Of a stretch of DNA of 34,690 bases, positions 17,014 to 23,551 are shown piece by piece. The notes beneath the pieces were generated by a model. That model made no database searches. It was not told the origin of the DNA and saw nothing but the letters and a program-made list of their open reading frames with translations. Source of the stretch: Clostridia bacterium (GTDB lineage Bacteria; Bacillota; Clostridia; Oscillospirales; CAG-272); assembly GCA_017462795.1 (NCBI GenBank), contig JAFTQL010000010.1:1-34690 (forward strand), in the 5' to 3' direction. Numbering within the stretch: position 1 is the first letter of the stretch; each line of letters begins with the position of its first letter. The position numbers and the translations under genes were made by a program.

Positions 17014-17038
17014 AAACGTATAATGCGCAATAATACAC

Positions 17039-17164
17039 GTGTATCACGCCGTGAGGTTGGTTATGAACCGTTATGTGTCGCGGGACATCGAGGCGCTGTC
17101 CCCCTACGGTGTTGGGGTGCTCTTTCGTCCGTAAAAGCGCCAAGAACCAACTCCACGGAGACAC
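17039..17164 (+). ncRNA. candidate structured RNA, family not recognised
   Basis: The segment folds on paper into a closed, nested structure. GTGT (17039-17042) faces ACAC (17161-17164). CCGTG-AG-GTTGGTT (17049-17062) pairs with AACCAAC-TC-CACGG (17145-17158) with one A/C mismatch and one G/U. Inside are TGTC-GCGG-GACA (17076-17087), GGCGCT (17092-17097) with AGCGCC (17136-17141), and CCCC (17101-17104) with GGGG (17114-17117). The loop of the last hairpin holds TACGG (17105-17109), complementary to CCGTA (17129-17133), which would form a pseudoknot. It does not match the riboswitch or ribozyme consensus sequences I can recall. Strand is assumed from the flanking genes; no promoter or terminator of its own was found. 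Confidence 0.45.
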
Positions 17165-17281
17165 AATGAATATAAAATAAGGCAGGGGCTATTCGTCATC
17201 TCTTACACCATCATCCGTTGTGCATACCGACGATTACACAAGTTTGGTTTTGTAAGTTTTTAACAAAATACGTGTTACCTA

Positions 17282-17309
17282 TTGACAAATATTTTTTTTG
17301 TGGTATAAT
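17282..17309 (+). promoter_or_regulatory. sigma-A promoter ahead of the CNNM-type gene
   Basis: -35 TTGACA (17282-17287) and -10 TATAAT (17304-17309), both perfect consensus, spacing 16 bp. Transcription would begin near 17316, giving a leader of about 220 bases before the start codon at 17540. Confidence 0.88.
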
Positions 17310-17327
17310 ATAATAAATATTTTGCTT

Positions 17328-17384
17328 GACAGGAGAAAGTTCCGAGTGGATAACGGCGATAGTGACGGGAACTGTCGATGTTCC
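17328..17384 (+). promoter_or_regulatory. leader with mutually exclusive hairpins (candidate riboregulator)
   Basis: GACAG...GTTCC (17328-17343) can pair with GGAAC-TGTC (17368-17376) to form one stem-loop enclosing a 24-base loop. The same GGAAC can instead pair with a second GTTCC (17380-17384) in a smaller hairpin. The two folds exclude each other, as in riboswitches and attenuators. A strong terminator follows at 17415. No antiterminator pairing with the terminator arm could be made out, and no known riboswitch family was recognised. Confidence 0.45.
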
Positions 17385-17414
17385 TTTACCCAAACCGAAT
17401 AAAATTTTTTTTGC

Positions 17415-17455
17415 GCATAACTTCGAGAAATAAAATCTCGGGATTATGCTTTTTT
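17415..17455 (+). terminator. rho-independent terminator within the CNNM leader
   Basis: GCATAACTTCGAGA (17415-17428) pairs with TCTCGGGATTATGC (17436-17449), with one mismatch and two G/U pairs, around a seven-base AT loop, followed by six T residues. It lies about 85 bp before the coding start, so it either attenuates the gene or ends a separate small RNA of about 140 bases. Confidence 0.85.
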
Positions 17456-17539
17456 GCGTTTCACCGTTCTTTTGAATATCATCAGAATATATCTCATCCG
17501 CACAGCGGAAATATTTAATTTTTTAAGGAGCTTACATTT

Positions 17540-18880
17540 ATGTTACCCGACGGGAGTTTACCCACCATCATCGGAATGCTTGTTTGCCTTGCGTTTTCTG
17601 CGTTCTTTTCTGCCAGCGAGACTGCCTTTACATCACTTAACCGCAACAAAGTAAAAAATCTGGCGCTTGAGGGAAGCAAAAAAGCCGCGCTCGTTGTAAA
17701 AATGAGCGAAAACTACGACAAGCTGATATCCACAATTCTTGTAGGTAATAACATCGTTAACATAACCCTTTCTTCTCTTGCAACGGTCTGGTTTATGAAG
17801 CTGCTTGCGGCAACGACCATAGCCAATTCCTCCTCTGTGATCTCCACCGTGATCACCACGGTCCTGGTACTTATTTTCGGAGAGATCACGCCTAAGAGTC
17901 TTGCCAAGGAGCACGCCGAGGGACTTGCAATGGGAGTCGCGAGATTTCTCAATTTTTTGGTCGTAATACTTACACCTGTAAACTTTATATTCCAGCTCTG
18001 GAAAAAGCTTATCAACAAAATATTCAAGCCCAAGGAGCTTGATGCTGTCACCGAGGGAGAGGTGCTCACACTCATTGATGAGGCGCATGAGGACGGAAGC
18101 ATTGATGAATACAACAAAGAGCTTATCGAAAACATCTTTGAATTTGACGACCTGTCCGCAGGCGAGATAGCTACCCACCGTAAGGATATCACCATGCTTG
18201 CCCTCGACGATACCGCGGAGGAATGGGACTCCATCATCAACAACTCCAGATTTTCGCGCTATCCCGTTTACGGTGAGAGCGTTGACGATATTATCGGTAT
18301 TCTTGACGCCCGCGCGTACTTCCGACTTGAGGACAAGAGCCGTGATAATATTCTTCGCGAGGCGGTGGAAAGCGCTTATTTCGTTCCCGAGACCGTCAAG
18401 GCTGACGTGCTTTTCAGAAACATGAAGACAAACAAGGAATATCTTGCGGTAGTTCTTGACGAATACGGCGGAGTCCGCGGTGTTATCACCATGACAGACC
18501 TTATTGAGTGTCTTGTGGGCGAGTTTGCCGAGACTGAGGAGGGCGAGGAGCCCGAGGAGCTTATCTGCGTTCTTGAGGAAAACAAGTGGCAGATCGGCGG
18601 CACAGCATCCATTGCCGATGTTGAGGAGGCTATGGGTATCAACCTCTCCGATGAGGATTCCGACACATTCGGCGGTTATGTTCTCGGTCTTTACGGCTCA
18701 GTCCCCGAGGACGGCACGACCTTTGAGGTATCCACCGACACGCTTGATATCAGCATTGAATCCATAAAAGACCACAAGATCGAAAAAGCCATAGTCTCCC
18801 TCAAAGCCCCCGAGGAAGAGGAAGAAGAGGAAGACAAGGATAAAGAAAAAGATAAGGATAAGGAAAAAGATAAAGAATAA
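17540..18880 (+). CDS. CNNM/CorC (HlyC)-type membrane transporter: DUF21, CBS pair, CorC_HlyC domain
   Basis: Predicted divalent-cation (probably magnesium) transporter, 446 residues. The DUF21 membrane domain (about 1-175) carries FSASETAFTSLNRNKV and FGEITPKSLAKEHAEG. A CBS pair follows (about 200-320; RFSRYPVYGESVDDIIGIL, AVVLDEYGGVRGVITMTDLIE), then a CorC_HlyC transporter-associated domain (about 330-415). The C-terminal 30 residues are an acidic and lysine-rich repeat (EEEEEEEDKDKEKDKDKE). The ATG at 17540 follows AAGGAG. The gene sits behind a long leader with an internal terminator, which suggests regulated read-through; a cation is the natural candidate signal (inference). Older annotations call such proteins haemolysins; no toxin activity is implied. 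Confidence 0.92.
   Translation: MLPDGSLPTIIGMLVCLAFSAFFSASETAFTSLNRNKVKNLALEGSKKAALVVKMSENYDKLISTILVGNNIVNITLSSLATVWFMKLLAATTIANSSSVISTVITTVLVLIFGEITPKSLAKEHAEGLAMGVARFLNFLVVILTPVNFIFQLWKKLINKIFKPKELDAVTEGEVLTLIDEAHEDGSIDEYNKELIENIFEFDDLSAGEIATHRKDITMLALDDTAEEWDSIINNSRFSRYPVYGESVDDIIGILDARAYFRLEDKSRDNILREAVESAYFVPETVKADVLFRNMKTNKEYLAVVLDEYGGVRGVITMTDLIECLVGEFAETEEGEEPEELICVLEENKWQIGGTASIADVEEAMGINLSDEDSDTFGGYVLGLYGSVPEDGTTFEVSTDTLDISIESIKDHKIEKAIVSLKAPEEEEEEEDKDKEKDKDKEKDKE
18826..18877 (+). repeat. low-complexity GAx/AAx repeat at the CNNM C-terminus
   Basis: A run of GATAAGGA/GAAAAAGA-type units encodes alternating Asp/Lys and Glu/Lys. The units are multiples of three, so copy-number change keeps the frame. 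Confidence 0.75.
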
Positions 18881-18899
18881 AAGCAATATTTTATCTTAT

Positions 18900-18942
18900 C
18901 AGGGAAGCTTCTTTCACAGAGGCTTCCCTGCTTTTCTTTTTT
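18900..18942 (+). terminator. rho-independent terminator of the CNNM gene
   Basis: CAGGGAAGC (18900-18908) pairs perfectly with GCTTCCCTG (18922-18930), followed by CTTTTCTTTTTT. Confidence 0.93.
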
Positions 18943-19061
18943 GCGAAATAATCAAATAGACGGTAGCTGTGCTGATATATAATTCTTCTCTCAATATATA
19001 ATTTCAGATTTACGGTATTTAATACTACATTAAAAAGATATCGCGATCACGTTAAACCCTC

Positions 19062-19090
19062 TTGACAACCTTGAATTGTTGTGCTATAAT
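19062..19090 (+). promoter_or_regulatory. perfect-consensus sigma-A promoter of the small membrane protein operon
   Basis: TTGACA (19062-19067) and TATAAT (19085-19090), spacing 17 bp. Transcription should start near 19097, about 25 bases before the first start codon. Match and spacing are ideal, so strong expression is expected unless repressed. Confidence 0.93.
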
Positions 19091-19121
19091 AAAAACACAA
19101 GGTATCAAAGGAGGTATTTGC

Positions 19122-19388
19122 ATGAACACTGTATTTTTATCATTACTCGGCTATCTTGAAGGATTGCTTTTCGGAGCTTTGTTCTCCCTTGCGCTTATTA
19201 TACCGTTTGCCGTCCCTGTTCTGATGCTTGTCAGTATTATCGTCATGATTGCAAACCGAAAGAAAAAGGACAGAACGTACAAAGCATGTAAGATACTTCT
19301 TGGTATCTGTATCGTCCTGGCTATTCTTGTGATCGTCTGCATAGCATGGCTCACCGACGGGTTCTCAAGAAGTATATCGTTTATGTAA
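19122..19388 (+). CDS. small membrane protein, two or three helices, C-terminal SISFM tail
   Basis: Unknown integral membrane protein of 88 residues. A hydrophobic stretch (about 11-44) may be one long or two short helices; a basic loop follows (ANRKKKDRTYKACK, 44-57), then a second helix (58-77) and the tail LTDGFSRSISFM. The tail closely resembles that of the next protein. The ATG at 19122 follows AAAGGAGGT by seven bases; the open frame upstream runs through the promoter and is not coding. By the positive-inside rule the basic loop is cytoplasmic. It is the first gene of a four-gene operon. No family was recognised. Confidence 0.8.
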   Translation: MNTVFLSLLGYLEGLLFGALFSLALIIPFAVPVLMLVSIIVMIANRKKKDRTYKACKILLGICIVLAILVIVCIAWLTDGFSRSISFM

Positions 19389-19400
19389 AGAGAGATTAAA

Positions 19401-19643
19401 ATGAACATAATAGAGAGCATATACAGTATCTTTTTAGTTTCCATAGCATGTGTGGTTCCTGTACTTATTCTTATAGCCGCGGGCTTCAGCTTAAAAAGGT
19501 TAATTAAAAACAGAGGACAGCGTTATCCCAAGAGGTTTGACGACACATTATTGGTCGTGGTAACCTCCGTGCTTCTGATATTGGCGGTGATCATCATCGC
19601 CGTACTCACCAATGCGTTTACACAAAGCATTTCATTCATGTAA
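19401..19643 (+). CDS. small membrane protein, paralogous to the preceding gene
   Basis: Unknown 80-residue membrane protein with two hydrophobic segments (about 9-30 and 48-69) separated by a basic loop (KRLIKNRGQRYPKR). It ends LTNAFTQSISFM, against LTDGFSRSISFM upstream: 8 of 12 residues are identical and both end at the same point, suggesting duplication with divergence. It starts 12 bp after the first gene, with AAAGAGAG as a modest ribosome binding site. Function is unknown; the invariant exposed tail may be what a partner recognises (inference). Confidence 0.8.
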   Translation: MNIIESIYSIFLVSIACVVPVLILIAAGFSLKRLIKNRGQRYPKRFDDTLLVVVTSVLLILAVIIIAVLTNAFTQSISFM

Positions 19644-19655
19644 AGGAGGCATGTC

Positions 19656-19793
19656 ATGTCTGACAGAGTTTTTGGAATTTTATTGGCGGCAATATTGGTC
19701 ATAGGATGCGTTTGCACCCTGGCGTTTGTGGGATACACGGTGTATCTGCACGATAATGTGTCCATAATCAGCTTTATTTCAAATGAGAGGTGA
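19656..19793 (+). CDS. very small membrane protein (45 residues)
   Basis: A single-helix protein: MSDRVFGILL then a hydrophobic segment (about 6-32) and a short polar tail ending SIISFISNER. AAGGAGG (19643-19649) sits six bases before the ATG at 19656, much better placed than for the out-of-frame ATG at 19651. Its stop lies six bases before the next start. SIISF is reminiscent of the SISFM tails upstream, though too short to prove kinship. Spacing, ribosome binding site and position between co-directional genes support it as real; function is unknown. Confidence 0.72.
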   Translation: MSDRVFGILLAAILVIGCVCTLAFVGYTVYLHDNVSIISFISNER

Positions 19794-19798
19794 CAAAT

Positions 19799-20770
19799 AT
19801 GACTAAGACTAAGCTTGGCAGGCAGATACTCATTCTTGTTTCTCTCGCGTTGGTTTTTGTTATTTTGAATTTGGGAATATACAATATTTTCACCTACCGT
19901 TGCGTAAACGTCCGCAGTGAGGTAATGCAGGCAAAGTCCATTGAGCTTGGCGAGTATCTTCCCTTTGCCGAGGACTCAAAGGTGGTAAAGCACACGGCAA
20001 GCCTGTCCCTTGAGGGAGAGTTGCCGATTTTTGACGGCGCGGCGGCGCTCTACCCTGTGTTTTCGGGCTTTGTCCACGCCCTTTATCCTGAGGACAGCGT
20101 TGAGTTTGACGGCGCGGATTTCACAGAAAACAGCGCTCTGCAAATGAACAATACGCGTGACGCATATAAGAAGATAGTTGACGGTGACACCGACATCGCC
20201 ATTTGCGCAAAGCCCTCCGCCGAGCAACTGGCATACGCCGAGGAGCAGGGTGTGGAGCTTGAGTTTGTCCCCATAGGACGGGAGGCGTTTGTATTTCTCG
20301 TAAACAAGCAGAATCCCGTGGACAGTCTGACGGTAGATCAGATACGCGGTATTTACTCGGGCGAGTACACCAACTGGGCGCATGTGGGCGGTGAGCACAC
20401 GCCTATAGGCGCGTTGCAGAGAAATGAGGGCAGCGGAAGTCAGACGGCATTCCTCGGCTTTATGGGTGATGTCCCGGTAAAGACAGATCGCAACACCTTC
20501 CTCGGCAGTGCTATCGGATTTTCCTTCAGGTATTATGTTGAGGATGTTGTACAGAACGGCAATGTCAAAATGCTGTCTCTGAACGGCGTTTATCCCAACG
20601 AAGAGAATATAAAAAACGGCACATACCCCATCATAAATGAGATATACGCCGTATACAGAACGGACAATGATAATCCCAATGTCCCAGCCGTTATCGATTG
20701 GATACTCTCAGAGGAGGGTCAGGCGATAATAGAGGAGACGGGATACGTTGGAATAGCGAAGAATAAATAG
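19799..20770 (+). CDS. membrane-anchored PstS-like (phosphate-binding-type) substrate-binding protein
   Basis: Product of 323 residues with an N-terminal membrane helix (about 9-31) and no lipobox Cys, so it is probably held by an uncleaved anchor with the domain outside. The extracellular part matches PBP-like phosphate-binding proteins: FDGAAALYPVFSGFVHALYP (about 78-97), DIAICAKPS, then RNEGSGSQTAF (208-218), whose GSGSQT is the typical anion-binding loop. AGAGG (19786-19790) serves the ATG at 19799; a GTG at 19790 is too close to it. No pstC, pstA or pstB gene lies nearby: its partners are three small membrane proteins. A sensing or scavenging role other than ABC uptake is possible. Ligand identity is unproven. 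Confidence 0.85.
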   Translation: MTKTKLGRQILILVSLALVFVILNLGIYNIFTYRCVNVRSEVMQAKSIELGEYLPFAEDSKVVKHTASLSLEGELPIFDGAAALYPVFSGFVHALYPEDSVEFDGADFTENSALQMNNTRDAYKKIVDGDTDIAICAKPSAEQLAYAEEQGVELEFVPIGREAFVFLVNKQNPVDSLTVDQIRGIYSGEYTNWAHVGGEHTPIGALQRNEGSGSQTAFLGFMGDVPVKTDRNTFLGSAIGFSFRYYVEDVVQNGNVKMLSLNGVYPNEENIKNGTYPIINEIYAVYRTDNDNPNVPAVIDWILSEEGQAIIEETGYVGIAKNK

Positions 20771-20816
20771 CAACAAGCTCCACGGACGCGTATCGTCCCG
20801 TGGAGCTTGTTGTTTT
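20771..20816. terminator. strong bidirectional terminator
   Basis: Perfect 15-bp stem: CAACAAGCTCCACGG (20771-20785) with CCGTGGAGCTTGTTG (20798-20812), 12-base loop, followed by TTTT. It lies between the PstS-like gene and the convergent rnfB and probably ends both operons; the minus-strand T-run is weaker (CTATTTATT). Confidence 0.93.
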
Positions 20817-20846
20817 ATCAGCTTGCCGACTCAGACGCAAGCATTA

Positions 20847-21683
20847 TTAACTACAGCTGTCGGCATTGTGCCATCTGTGCAGTCCGCTGAGATCGGAGAC
20901 GAGGATACAGCCCACAGGGCAATTCTCCGCGCACTTACCGCAGCTCGTGCATTTTTGGTAATCGATACGGGCAAGATTTTTTTCAACCTTGATTGCTCCC
21001 GCCTCACAGCCCTTTTCGCACTTCTTACAGCCGATACATCCGTTTGAGCATTTGTTCCTTACAGACGCGCCCTTCTCTGTATTGTTGCAGGTGACAAGCA
21101 TTTTTTCCACATCCGCAACGATCTCAATAAGTCCTCTCGGACAGGCACGGGCGCACAGTCCGCATCCGATACACTTTCTCGTATCGATGTGGGCTATTCC
21201 CTTTTCTATACAGATGGCATTCTGAGGACACACGCGGACGCAGTCTCCAAAGCCCATACAGCCGAAAACACATTTTCCGCGTCCGCCGTACATCAGCTTT
21301 GCCGCCTCACAGCTCTCAATACCCACATAATCCATCTTGAGAGATGTGTGATCGCAGTCGCCGTAGCAGTGTATCACAGCCACCTGCTCCACAACATCCT
21401 CCGCCTCAACTCCGAGTATCTCCGATATCTTCCTTGAAGCGGTATCACCGCCGGGAATACAGAGGTTTGTCTTTATTCCGCTTTCCTCAGCCAATGCCTT
21501 TGCATAGCCGTCACAGCCCGCGTAGCCGCAAGCGCCGCAGTTAGCGCCCGGCAGGCATTCCCTGATACGTGAATAGGTCTCATCCTCAGACACCGCGAAG
21601 AATTTTGAGGCGACCACAAGCACAACGCCGCACACAGCGCCAATACCTGCCACCACAAGTGTCGCAACCAAAATAGGATTCAT
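20847..21683 (-). CDS. rnfB: Rnf complex subunit RnfB (ferredoxin-interacting Fe-S protein)
   Basis: Electron-input subunit of the membrane-bound ferredoxin:NAD oxidoreductase. The 278-residue product has an N-terminal membrane helix (about 4-25), the CLPGANCGACGYAGC cluster motif (Cys43/49/52/57) and four further four-cysteine motifs (near 138-152, 171-181, 216-226, 245-255), typical of long clostridial RnfB. The third of these (CIGCKKCEKGCEAGAI) lacks the usual Pro after its last Cys. It is last in the cluster, 17 bp after rnfA. The tail beyond the last cluster (HRWHNADSCS) is polar and has one more Cys. Confidence 0.95.
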   Translation of the reverse strand: MNPILVATLVVAGIGAVCGVVLVVASKFFAVSEDETYSRIRECLPGANCGACGYAGCDGYAKALAEESGIKTNLCIPGGDTASRKISEILGVEAEDVVEQVAVIHCYGDCDHTSLKMDYVGIESCEAAKLMYGGRGKCVFGCMGFGDCVRVCPQNAICIEKGIAHIDTRKCIGCGLCARACPRGLIEIVADVEKMLVTCNNTEKGASVRNKCSNGCIGCKKCEKGCEAGAIKVEKNLARIDYQKCTSCGKCAENCPVGCILVSDLSGLHRWHNADSCS

Positions 21684-21700
21684 ATTATATCCACCTCCCC

Positions 21701-22300
21701 TTACGCGAACAGTCCGTCAACTATGCCCGCAAATCCAAAGAAGGACAGGGCAACTATGGCGGCGGACACAAGGGTTATGGGCAGTCCCTCAAACGCCTTT
21801 GGAGGATTTGCCGACTCAAGTCTTGAGCGGACACCCGCGAAAAGCACCATGGCAAGCAGGAAGCCAAGTCCCGCTCCGAGGGAGTTGACCATGGACTCAA
21901 GGAAGTTATAGCCGTCGTTGATATTATTGATGGTAACACCGAGAACAGCGCAGTTTGTCGTGATGAGAGGCAGATATATACCCAGAGACGCGTGAAGCGC
22001 GGGAATATATCTCTTGAGTATTATCTCAACAAGCTGAACCAACGCGGCGATAACGAGAATAAACACTATGGTCCTCATATATCCGAGGTCGTTGGGATCC
22101 AGCAGATAATACTGTATAGGCCATGTCGCCGCCGTTGCCATGAGCATGACAAAGGTGACCGCCATGCCCATTCCGCATGCCTGATTCAGCTTTTTGGAAA
22201 CGCCTAAGAAGGGGCATATTCCAAGGAATCTTGACAGCACGTAGTTATTGACCAGCACCGAGGTCAGAAGGATGATTGTGAGAGATCTCAGCATTTCCAT
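21701..22300 (-). CDS. rnfA: Rnf complex subunit RnfA
   Basis: Integral membrane subunit of 199 residues, homologous to RnfE/NqrD-E, with six hydrophobic helices in inverted halves. It shows NNYVLSRFLGICPFLGVSKK near the N-terminus and LITTNCAVLGV in the second half; the conserved Cys residues in these segments bind the membrane-embedded Fe-S centre in Rnf and Nqr. Its start codon shares one base with the rnfE stop, so translation is coupled. Confidence 0.95.
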   Translation of the reverse strand: MEMLRSLTIILLTSVLVNNYVLSRFLGICPFLGVSKKLNQACGMGMAVTFVMLMATAATWPIQYYLLDPNDLGYMRTIVFILVIAALVQLVEIILKRYIPALHASLGIYLPLITTNCAVLGVTINNINDGYNFLESMVNSLGAGLGFLLAMVLFAGVRSRLESANPPKAFEGLPITLVSAAIVALSFFGFAGIVDGLFA

Positions 22301-22992
22301 TATTTATCCTCTCCTTCCCCGCCGCAAGCGCCGTCGCTGTCCTTTTTACCGCACATGTAAGCCGAGGGACAGCCCGCGCAGCCCATGTTCTTCTTATTTT
22401 CGCCCTTCTTACCCGTAAGCTTATTGACAAGGGCGATAAGGCAACCGAACACAAAGAAGCCACCCGGTGCCATTGTAAGTATCATTACCTTATAGTCTCC
22501 CGCAAACGGTATGGCAAGACCGCACCATGTTCCGGCGCCGAATATCTCGCGAATAGACGACATGATAAACAAAGCCAGTGTAAAGCCCACGCCCATGCCG
22601 AGCGCGTCAAGAGCCGAATCCACCACCTTATTCTTGCTTGCGTACATCTCCGCTCTTCCGAGGATTATACAGTTTACAACTATAAGGGAGAGGAATATTC
22701 CAAGGGACTCGTAAAGATCGGGAACAAAGGCATGCATTATCATCTCAACTATGGTGACAAATCCCGCTATAAGCACTATGTAACAAGGTATTCTTACCTT
22801 ATCGGGAATGACATTGCGAAGCGCGGACACCGCCATGTTGGAGCAAAGCAGTACAGCCGTGGCGGCAACGCCCATGCCGAGCGCGTTCATCACCGAGGTG
22901 GTTATGGCAAGTGTGGGGCAAGTGCCGAGTACAAGCACGAGAACGGGGTTTTCCTTGATTATTCCTTTGAGAAAATTCTGAAGCTTACTCAT
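22300..22992 (-). CDS. rnfE: Rnf complex subunit RnfE with Cys-rich C-terminal extension
   Basis: Integral membrane partner of RnfA, 230 residues. GTCPTLAITTSVMNALGMG and LIVVNCIILGRAEMYASKN carry the conserved Cys positions of the family. After the last helix the protein continues with a tail holding CAGCPSAYMCGK and a further Cys (SDGACGGEG). Such a Cys-rich end is absent from typical proteobacterial RnfE and could bind a metal or Fe-S centre (inference). It overlaps rnfG by 8 bp. Confidence 0.95.
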   Translation of the reverse strand: MSKLQNFLKGIIKENPVLVLVLGTCPTLAITTSVMNALGMGVAATAVLLCSNMAVSALRNVIPDKVRIPCYIVLIAGFVTIVEMIMHAFVPDLYESLGIFLSLIVVNCIILGRAEMYASKNKVVDSALDALGMGVGFTLALFIMSSIREIFGAGTWCGLAIPFAGDYKVMILTMAPGGFFVFGCLIALVNKLTGKKGENKKNMGCAGCPSAYMCGKKDSDGACGGEGEDK

Positions 22993-23551
22993 TTCCCTGC
23001 GCCTCCTTTACCGAATTTACAGCCGAATTTATAGCTGTGAAGCTTTCCTTTACAGCGTCTATCACAGCTCCCGAGGACACTGTAGCTCCGCTGATGGCGT
23101 CAACGCCTTCAAGTGTCTCTGTCTTCCCCTCAAACTGCGAGGTGAAGTCGGGCAGAGTGACCTTACTGCCGATACCAGAGGTCTCGCCCGAGGCGGATAT
23201 GATCACCATTTTTGTGATGCTGCCGTCGTTCTTATAGCCAACGGCGACAGACATGGGCTTTGAGGAATCATAGCCTTTGACCGTAAGCATTGCCACAAGC
23301 CCCTCGCCGTCCTTATCCCTGTAGACCGCGCTGACGCTTTCGGGCAGATCGATATTCTCTATTTTTTCAAAGCCGCCGTTGTCGGGAACGACCGCCGCCA
23401 GAGCCTCCTGCTCAGCCTTTCTCTGTTGCTCCTCTATCCTCGGAGCGGTCACCATATTCACCGCCGCCATTGCCACAGCGATAAAAAGGCAGATGGCAAC
23501 GAGGACGATTATGCTTTTTACGGAGGTATTCATTTTCTTGGTTTTACTCAT
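22985..23551 (-). CDS. rnfG: Rnf complex subunit RnfG (covalent-FMN subunit)
   Basis: Membrane-anchored FMN-binding subunit, 188 residues. It has one N-terminal helix (about 12-33) and an extracytoplasmic FMN-binding domain with GIGSK (126-130) and the flavinylation motif DAISGATVSS (151-160); Thr157 should carry the phosphoester-linked FMN added by ApbE, whose gene is not in this window. It overlaps rnfD by four bases (ATGA), with GGAGG just upstream inside rnfD. Confidence 0.94.
   Translation of the reverse strand: MSKTKKMNTSVKSIIVLVAICLFIAVAMAAVNMVTAPRIEEQQRKAEQEALAAVVPDNGGFEKIENIDLPESVSAVYRDKDGEGLVAMLTVKGYDSSKPMSVAVGYKNDGSITKMVIISASGETSGIGSKVTLPDFTSQFEGKTETLEGVDAISGATVSSGAVIDAVKESFTAINSAVNSVKEAQGNE

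Larger units (their letters stand above)
17014..17539. other. 526-bp gene-free region with two RNA-like structured segments
   Basis: No credible coding frame is seen here. It contains a GC-richer block with nested inverted repeats (17039-17164), an AT-rich gap, a sigma-A promoter (17282-17309), a leader with alternative pairings and a strong terminator (17415-17455), then an AT-rich stretch with the ribosome binding site of the next gene. The open frames across it are short and lack suitable starts. Confidence 0.7.

Noticed and set aside
17136-17151. AGCGCCAAGAACCAAC resembles the AGCGCC(A)GAAC start of glmS ribozyme cores
   Set aside because: The rest of the glmS core (double pseudoknot segments and the GGAGGG region) is absent and there is no glmS gene downstream. 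The match is explained by the local inverted repeats.
17039-17164. Possible Mg-sensing M-box riboswitch before the CNNM gene
   Set aside because: GTGAGG is present but the conserved GAGAGACGCCAAU-type core of the M-box is not, and a separate promoter at 17282 lies between this block and the gene.
17211-17393. 60-codon minus-strand frame in the ispE-CNNM gap
   Set aside because: It overlaps the perfect plus-strand promoter and leader hairpins and has no ribosome binding site or recognisable sequence.
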